Part shown: piece by piece, positions 20,777-25,218 of the stretch
How positions within the stretch are numbered: position 1 is the stretch's first letter
How the letters are laid out: each line of letters begins with the position of its first letter
From: Lachnospiraceae bacterium UBA2734
GTDB lineage: Bacteria; Bacillota; Clostridia; Lachnospirales; Lachnospiraceae
Direction: 5' to 3'
Length of the DNA: 25,218 nucleotides
Assembly: GCA_002353635.1 (NCBI GenBank)
Contig: DEKA01000003.1
Location: 4,285 to 29,502, forward strand
Translations under genes and position numbers: made by a program
Notes under the pieces: model-generated
Databases searched by the model: none
Told to the model about the DNA's origin: nothing
The model's input: only the letters and a program-made list of their open reading frames with translations

Positions 20777-23299
20777 ATGCTGCTCAGGCAATTTGAATCT
20801 TACGAAAAGACAGAGAACGGATATCGGATCCACGGCGATGTTGCGGACATCATGCTTGTTTTCATGTCTGATGATGTGATTCGCATCCGTGTATCCTTTG
20901 ACAGGAAATTCGAGGAGGCTTCGTATGCACTTGTGACAACCGCCTGGCCGGATCGGCTGGACGACCTCCTGAAATATGAGCGCCACAGAATCACAGCGCT
21001 CGATGTTCCGTGCGAGGAGAGTGAGAAGTTCCTCACATTCACCACGAAGACTATTAAGCTCCGGATGAGGAAAAATCCCCTGTCCTTCTCTCTGTACGAT
21101 CTCGAGAGCGGAGAAGCTGTGTATCGAGATCTGAAGGAGAGGGCTTTCGAAGTGGATCAGCTGGGAAGACTCTCCCATTACTCTATGATGGACAGGGCGG
21201 CAGATCACTTTTACGGCTTCGGTGAGAAGACGGGATATCTGGACAAGAAGGGAAGACGCCTTCGCAACTCGCCGAAGGATGCGATTGGACACGATCCGGA
21301 GTTCGGCGATCCTATGTACAAGCATATTCCGTTCTACATCCGGATCAATGAAAATCAGCTGCACCCGGTGGGCCTGTTCTACAACAATTCCTATGACTGT
21401 GTCTTCGACATGGGGCAGGAGATTTCCGGATACTGGGACAGGTACTGCTACTACCAGACGGACGGCGGCGACATCGATCTGTTCCTCATCAACGGAAAGA
21501 CCGTGAAGGACGTTGTGTCACGCTACACCTGGCTGACAGGGAGAACGGCGCTGCCGACGAAGCAGTCTCTTGGCTACTGCGCCTCCACCATGTACTATGC
21601 AGAGCTCGAGGAGAACTGCGACGAGGAGATCTACAAGGTCATCGACAAGCACGAGAAGGAGGACATCCCGATCGACAACTTCTGGCTGGCCTCCGGCTAC
21701 TCCTCCGGCGAGAAGGACAACCTGCGCTATACGTTCAACTGGAACCACAGGAGATTTCCTGATCCGAAGGGGTTCTTTGACAAGATGAGCGCGAAGGGCA
21801 TCAATGTCATCTGCAACCTGAAGCCCGGCGTTCTGAAGAACCACCCTTATGCGAAATTCTATGAGGATCACGATGCCTTCATCAAGAATCCTGATGGAAA
21901 AGGAGACTATTACGGCCGCTGGTGGGGCGGGGAAGGAAGATTTATTGACTTCACCGGTCCAAAGGGAAGGAATGCCTGGAAGGAGCTCCTGAAGAAGACC
22001 ATCCTCGATATGGGTGAGAAGACCGTCTGGAACGACAACTGCGAGATGGACGGTGTAGAGGACCGCAGTGCAAGATGTGATTTCGAGGGAGCAGGCGGCA
22101 CGATGGCGGAGCTCAAGATCATCCACTCCAACATGATGGCCTGGCTTGGCAGAAAGGCACTGGAAGAGAAGTGGCCGAATGAGCGGCCGTATGTCATCAA
22201 CCGCGCGGGCTTTGCCGGCATTCAGAGGTATGCGCAGGTCTGGGGCGGCGACAACCTGACCGACTGGAGAACGGTGAAGTTCAACATCGCGACGATCCTC
22301 GGCATGGGGCTCTCCGGCTGCGCGAACATGGGGTGCGACATCGGCGGCTTCACAGGACCTGCCCCGACTGCAGAGATGCTGCTGCGCTGGATTCAGAACG
22401 CAATCTTCCAGCCCCGCTTTGTCATCAATTCCGCCAACACGGACAACACGGTGACACAGCCCTGGATGTATGAGGAAAATCTTCCCTATATCAGAAGAGC
22501 ATACCATCTGCGCTACCAGATGCTGCCGTATCTGTACTCTCTCATGTATGAAGCCAGCGTGGACGGAGCGCCGGCGATGCGTCCGCTCTTCTATGAGTTC
22601 CCGGAGGATAAGGCATCCTACACGGACAGGAACATGGAGTTCATGTTCGGACCGTCGATCCTTGTCGCCAACGTCGTTGAGCAGGGCGCAGTGACCAGAA
22701 CGGTCTATCTTCCGGAAGGTGCCGACTGGTACGATATGAGTGATGACCTGAAGTTCTACAAGGGCGGACAGACGATCGAGATCCCGGTTGGCCCGGACAG
22801 CATTCCAATGTTCCTGCGCGGCGATTCCATTTTCATGACGACGCCGGACATCCGCAAGATCACGAGAGATACCATGCGCCATCTGACGCTCCTTGTAGGT
22901 GCGGACAAAGATTCGTCGTTTGTTTTCTATGACGACGACGGACACACGATGGATTTCGAGAGGGGCGAGTACAGCAGAACGACGATCTCCGTAAAGAGCG
23001 GGGACAGGAAGGTCATTCATTTCCATAAAGAGGGCTCCTATCAGGATACTGTGCAGGAGCTGTTCCTGAAGGTCGTCAGCAAGGAAAAGGGCGCTTACTG
23101 GTGCAGCGTGGACGGCAGAAAGATCACACGCTATATTGTGCGGGATGCCTTTGACGCCGCAGAGGAGGGCTGGTACTACAACATGACCGACCGCACGATC
23201 TGGGTGAAGTGCCATAAACCCGCGAAGGACGACTTCGACATCGTCGTCTCCACGGAGAAATTCGATCTTGTCGGGATGGTGCTGGACGAGGACAAGTGA
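20777..23299 (+). CDS. Glycoside hydrolase family 31 enzyme (second copy)
   Basis: 840-aa cytoplasmic GH31 glycosidase. ATG 20777 is preferred because AAGGAG ends 7 bp upstream; ATG 20771 is too close to it. The layout matches the first copy: N-terminal beta-sandwich with HFYGFGEKTG, catalytic barrel with LGYCASTMYYAEL and IDNFWLASGYSSG, nucleophile D420 in WNDNCE, acid/base D492 in WGGDN, then C-terminal beta domains (PDSIPMFLRGDSIFM). The two paralogues are clearly alignable over their whole length but differ in the loop after the SGY motif, which lines the substrate pocket in GH31, so they may take different linkages or sugars. No signal peptide. It follows the TRAP genes after a hairpin and is probably part of the same regulon. 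Confidence 0.93.
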   Translation: MLLRQFESYEKTENGYRIHGDVADIMLVFMSDDVIRIRVSFDRKFEEASYALVTTAWPDRLDDLLKYERHRITALDVPCEESEKFLTFTTKTIKLRMRKNPLSFSLYDLESGEAVYRDLKERAFEVDQLGRLSHYSMMDRAADHFYGFGEKTGYLDKKGRRLRNSPKDAIGHDPEFGDPMYKHIPFYIRINENQLHPVGLFYNNSYDCVFDMGQEISGYWDRYCYYQTDGGDIDLFLINGKTVKDVVSRYTWLTGRTALPTKQSLGYCASTMYYAELEENCDEEIYKVIDKHEKEDIPIDNFWLASGYSSGEKDNLRYTFNWNHRRFPDPKGFFDKMSAKGINVICNLKPGVLKNHPYAKFYEDHDAFIKNPDGKGDYYGRWWGGEGRFIDFTGPKGRNAWKELLKKTILDMGEKTVWNDNCEMDGVEDRSARCDFEGAGGTMAELKIIHSNMMAWLGRKALEEKWPNERPYVINRAGFAGIQRYAQVWGGDNLTDWRTVKFNIATILGMGLSGCANMGCDIGGFTGPAPTAEMLLRWIQNAIFQPRFVINSANTDNTVTQPWMYEENLPYIRRAYHLRYQMLPYLYSLMYEASVDGAPAMRPLFYEFPEDKASYTDRNMEFMFGPSILVANVVEQGAVTRTVYLPEGADWYDMSDDLKFYKGGQTIEIPVGPDSIPMFLRGDSIFMTTPDIRKITRDTMRHLTLLVGADKDSSFVFYDDDGHTMDFERGEYSRTTISVKSGDRKVIHFHKEGSYQDTVQELFLKVVSKEKGAYWCSVDGRKITRYIVRDAFDAAEEGWYYNMTDRTIWVKCHKPAKDDFDIVVSTEKFDLVGMVLDEDK

Positions 23300-23383
23300 T
23301 GAGGCAGCGTGCACTTCAGGTTCTGAAAGAAGGCAAACAGCATCTGAGGTAACGCAAACCATAGCAAAGTTGTCAGATTACTG

Positions 23384-23397
23384 AGATAAATTTATCT
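23384..23397. promoter_or_regulatory. Perfect 14-bp palindrome, possible operator
   Basis: AGATAAATTTATCT lies within a wider TCAGAT...ATCTGA inverted pair (23373-23399). It is downstream of the second GH31 gene and before three tandem hairpins. No gene starts nearby, so its use is unclear. Confidence 0.35.
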
Positions 23398-23452
23398 GAC
23401 TGCAAAAGACTTATACTTTACATAGTGCACATTTATAATATTTTCTAAATTG

Positions 23453-23484
23453 CAAGGAAGCAGTTTTACTGCTTCCTTGTTTTT
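23453..23484 (+). terminator. Intrinsic terminator after the second GH31 gene
   Basis: Perfect 11-bp stem CAAGGAAGCAG / CTGCTTCCTTG, loop TTTTA, then T5. It ends the GH31/TRAP transcription unit. Immediately after it comes a second perfect hairpin, GTGCGCCCG / CGGGCGCAC (23485-23503), without a T-run. Confidence 0.9.
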
Positions 23485-23507
23485 GTGCGCCCGCCGGGCG
23501 CACCAAG

Positions 23508-23551
23508 AACGCATTCCGCTTTATTTAAAGTTAAGCGGAATGCGTTTTGTT
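23508..23551. terminator. Second hairpin terminator downstream of the GH31 locus
   Basis: Perfect 14-bp arms AACGCATTCCGCTT and AAGCGGAATGCGTT with an 11-base loop, followed by TTGTT. It is the third hairpin in about 100 bp; the arrangement strongly isolates the next gene. The rest of 23300-23722 holds no gene. Confidence 0.75.
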
Positions 23552-23624
23552 GAATCAGGCTGCTCCTTGGGATGCTATGTGCCTGCCATAGTTTTTACTT
23601 ATGTTCAAACAAAAAAATTGAATA

Positions 23625-23654
23625 TTGTACATAGCTGACAATTCCTACTATAGT
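23625..23654 (+). promoter_or_regulatory. Possible sigma-A promoter of the methionine synthase-like gene
   Basis: TTGTAC, 18 bp, TATAGT, about 70 bp before the start codon. The -10 is good and the -35 moderate. I looked for SAM or T-box riboswitch features in the leader and found none; it is too short. Confidence 0.4.
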
Positions 23655-23722
23655 ACTGGATATCGACGAGATGACAACAGAGCAGCGGGATGCCGGTGCT
23701 GATATAACGGAGGAAAATGAAG

Positions 23723-24835
23723 ATGGGAAAACTGACAACACCTTTTCGCTATGACTATGTGGGCAGCTTCTTAAGACCGGAAGCACTGAAGAAGGTAAGA
23801 GAGGCGCACGCTGAGGGCAAGGCCACTGATGAGGAGCTGAAGAACGCTGAGAACGCGGCCATCACAGATCTTGTGAAGAAGCAAAAGGCACTTGGCTACC
23901 ACGTGATCACAGACGGCGAGTTCAGAAGAGAGTACTGGCACCTCGACTTTATGTGGGGATTTGAGGGCATCGCACACAAGGCAGGCGGCGGCATCCCCTT
24001 CAACGGAGAGATTGCAAAGCTCGATGACACATGGCTGGTCGGGAAGATCGCGGCAAAGCCTCATCCCTTCGTCGAGCACTTCAAGTTTGTAAAACAGTTC
24101 GAGGACGAGAACACTGTAGGCAAGCAGACCATTCCCGCACCGGCGCAGACATTCCTCCAGCTGACGGTTGCGCAGAATCTCGCCGCGACCAGAAAGGCCT
24201 ATGCGACAAACGAGGCCCTCATCGAGGATCTCGGCAGGGCATATCAGGATGTCCTGCAGCAGCTCTACAAGGCAGGCTGCCGCAATGTCCAGTTCGATGA
24301 CTGCACATGGGGAACACTGGTGAGCGACTTCGCCTCCAGCACCTATGATGCACTCGGCGTATCCCTGGATGAGTACCAGGAGCTCCTCCTTGCCGTGAAC
24401 AACCTGGCCCTGGAGAATAAGCCTGCAGATCTCACAGTCAACACCCATATCTGCAGAGGCAATTACCACTCCACATACTTCTCTGCAGGCCCTTATGACA
24501 AGGTAGCGCCTTATGTCTTCGCAAGAGAGAACGTAAATGCCCTCTACCTCGAGTACGACGACGCGAGATCCGGCGGCTTCACACCGCTCAGCCACGTCTC
24601 GGACGACAAAAAGGTAGTCCTCGGACTCATCACAACCAAGAGCCCCGTCCTCGAGGACAAGGACAAGGTCATCGAGCGAATCCATGAGGCAGCTCGCTTC
24701 GTTCCGCTCGATCGCCTTTATCTCAGTCCCCAGTGCGGCTTCGCCTCCTGCGCAATCGGCAACAAACTCACCGAGGAGCAGCAGTGGGCCAAGCTCCGCC
24801 TTGTGAAGGAAATCGCGGAAGAGGTGTGGGGCTGA
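23723..24835 (+). CDS. MetE C-terminal-domain-like methyltransferase (YxjG/YxjH type)
   Basis: 370-aa zinc-dependent methyltransferase related to the catalytic half of cobalamin-independent methionine synthase, lacking the N-terminal half of MetE (about 750 aa). ATG 23723 is chosen over 23717 because GGAGG is 9 bp away. The N-terminus has DYVGSFLRP and ITDGEFRREYWH. Zinc ligands can be seen: H242 and C244 in THICRGN, probably E277 in YLEYDDARSG, and C338 in SPQCGFAS. In Bacillus the YxjG/YxjH pair belongs to the methionine regulon and the class converts homocysteine or a related thiol to methionine; the methyl donor is uncertain. It is a single-gene unit with its own weak promoter. Confidence 0.93.
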   Translation: MGKLTTPFRYDYVGSFLRPEALKKVREAHAEGKATDEELKNAENAAITDLVKKQKALGYHVITDGEFRREYWHLDFMWGFEGIAHKAGGGIPFNGEIAKLDDTWLVGKIAAKPHPFVEHFKFVKQFEDENTVGKQTIPAPAQTFLQLTVAQNLAATRKAYATNEALIEDLGRAYQDVLQQLYKAGCRNVQFDDCTWGTLVSDFASSTYDALGVSLDEYQELLLAVNNLALENKPADLTVNTHICRGNYHSTYFSAGPYDKVAPYVFARENVNALYLEYDDARSGGFTPLSHVSDDKKVVLGLITTKSPVLEDKDKVIERIHEAARFVPLDRLYLSPQCGFASCAIGNKLTEEQQWAKLRLVKEIAEEVWG

Positions 24836-24939
24836 GGTCAGCCTGCATCATGGGCAGAAAATGAGATAGCTGTCCCCAATCCTTGCTACAACGTATAATC
24901 AGGCAAGGAGCCTTATCGGGCAGAGAAAATGTGAGCGAA

Positions 24940-25062
24940 CTCAGGAGCAGGAATTCCCGAGCGCCTTTGCGAGCCGTCGCTGCTTAGCGAGGTCTTTCAC
25001 GAGCTTAGCAGCGTGACGAGCGAGGAAGAGCGAGAGCGTGCCGAGGGAATCCTGCTCCTGAG
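24940..25062. repeat. 123-bp imperfect hairpin element
   Basis: Outer arms CTCAGGAGCAGGAATTCCC (24940-24958) and GGGAATCCTGCTCCTGAG (25045-25062) are inverted repeats differing by one base. Inside, CGTCGCTGCTTAGC pairs with GCTTAGCAGCGTGACG (2-base bulge). Several CGAG/GAGCG motifs occur between. It has no ORF and lies about 105 bp after the MetE-like gene; the segment 24836-24939 holds only a weak CCTTGC/GCAAGG inverted pair. It looks like a MITE- or REP-like mobile palindrome, but no flanking duplication was found. Confidence 0.6.
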
Positions 25063-25106
25063 TAAGCATATTATTGTATTTATGTATTTCTGTATACAAA
25101 AAGTGA

Positions 25107-25135
25107 TTGACATCAGCTGCTCATAGTCCTAATAT
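25107..25135 (+). promoter_or_regulatory. Good sigma-A promoter reading out of the window
   Basis: TTGACA, exactly 17 bp, TAATAT. It points to a gene starting beyond the right edge. About 14 bp downstream, TCAG-CAGAC / GTCTG-CTGA (25149-25182) can form a hairpin in the 5' end of the transcript. Confidence 0.75.
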
Positions 25136-25218
25136 TTTCTTAAATATTTCAGACAGACATTTCTATTATCAGTCTGTTCTGAATACAGAGAATCTGACAA
25201 GGGCGTCATTTCATTTCT

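Noticed and set aside
21518..23362. 614-aa reverse-strand ORF opposite the second GH31 gene (similarly 376- and 385-aa ORFs opposite the first)
   Set aside because: Antisense shadows caused by strong codon bias of the GH31 genes, which have complete catalytic motifs.
23552..23722. SAM or T-box riboswitch upstream of the MetE-like gene
   Set aside because: The leader after the terminators is about 170 bp and shows no anti-terminator, T-box sequence or SAM-type multi-helix layout.

Overview
The window looks like chromosomal DNA of a moderately GC-rich, low-copy-mobile-element Firmicute, most likely a Clostridia/Lachnospiraceae-type gut anaerobe. This is inferred from strong AGGAGG-type ribosome binding sites, the NifU-like/GGGtGRT gene pair, a YxjG-type methionine synthase-like protein, a SigV/RsiV-like pair and a TRAP/GH31 sugar locus. 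There are no rRNA or tRNA genes, no phage or insertion-sequence genes and no canonical CRISPR array that I can see.

Layout. 1-3313 (+): end of an oligopeptide ABC transporter operon, oppC (cut by the window edge), oppD and oppF, closed by a bidirectional terminator at 3654-3691. 3698-4489 (-): a small PD-(D/E)XK nuclease-like protein, flanked on one side by six 17-bp tandem repeats (3399-3501) and on the other by a very regular array of 64-bp units (4557-5131). 5739-8887 (+): a 744-aa protein with a long disordered linker and coiled coil, then a Cof-type HAD phosphatase. 9308-10936 (+): ECF sigma factor plus RsiV-like membrane anti-sigma factor. 11235-13171 (+): a structured leader with a possible 18-residue Cys-containing leader peptide, then the NifU-like scaffold protein and GGGtGRT protein. 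13306-14136 (-): AraC-type regulator, divergent from 14332-23299 (+): a catabolic locus with a GH31 glycosidase, a YcxB-like membrane protein, a complete DctPQM TRAP transporter and a second, paralogous GH31 enzyme. 23723-24835 (+): MetE C-terminal-domain-like methyltransferase. The window ends with a 123-bp hairpin element and a good sigma-A promoter pointing out of the window.

How the genes fit together. The AraC/GH31/TRAP/GH31 locus reads as one catabolic unit: a TRAP transporter (usually for carboxylated ligands) imports an acidic glycoside, and two cytoplasmic GH31 enzymes hydrolyse it. The substrate is not known. The sigma/anti-sigma pair resembles the lysozyme-responsive SigV-RsiV module.

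The least explained part is 3399-5131, where a nuclease-like gene sits between two tandem arrays. In the larger array, two conserved motifs keep exact 29/35-bp spacing over ten units, with a 25-bp variable stretch in each unit. A second unexplained theme is a dispersed intergenic palindromic element present in four copies (3520-3595, 9052-9099, 11095-11160, 17471-17528).
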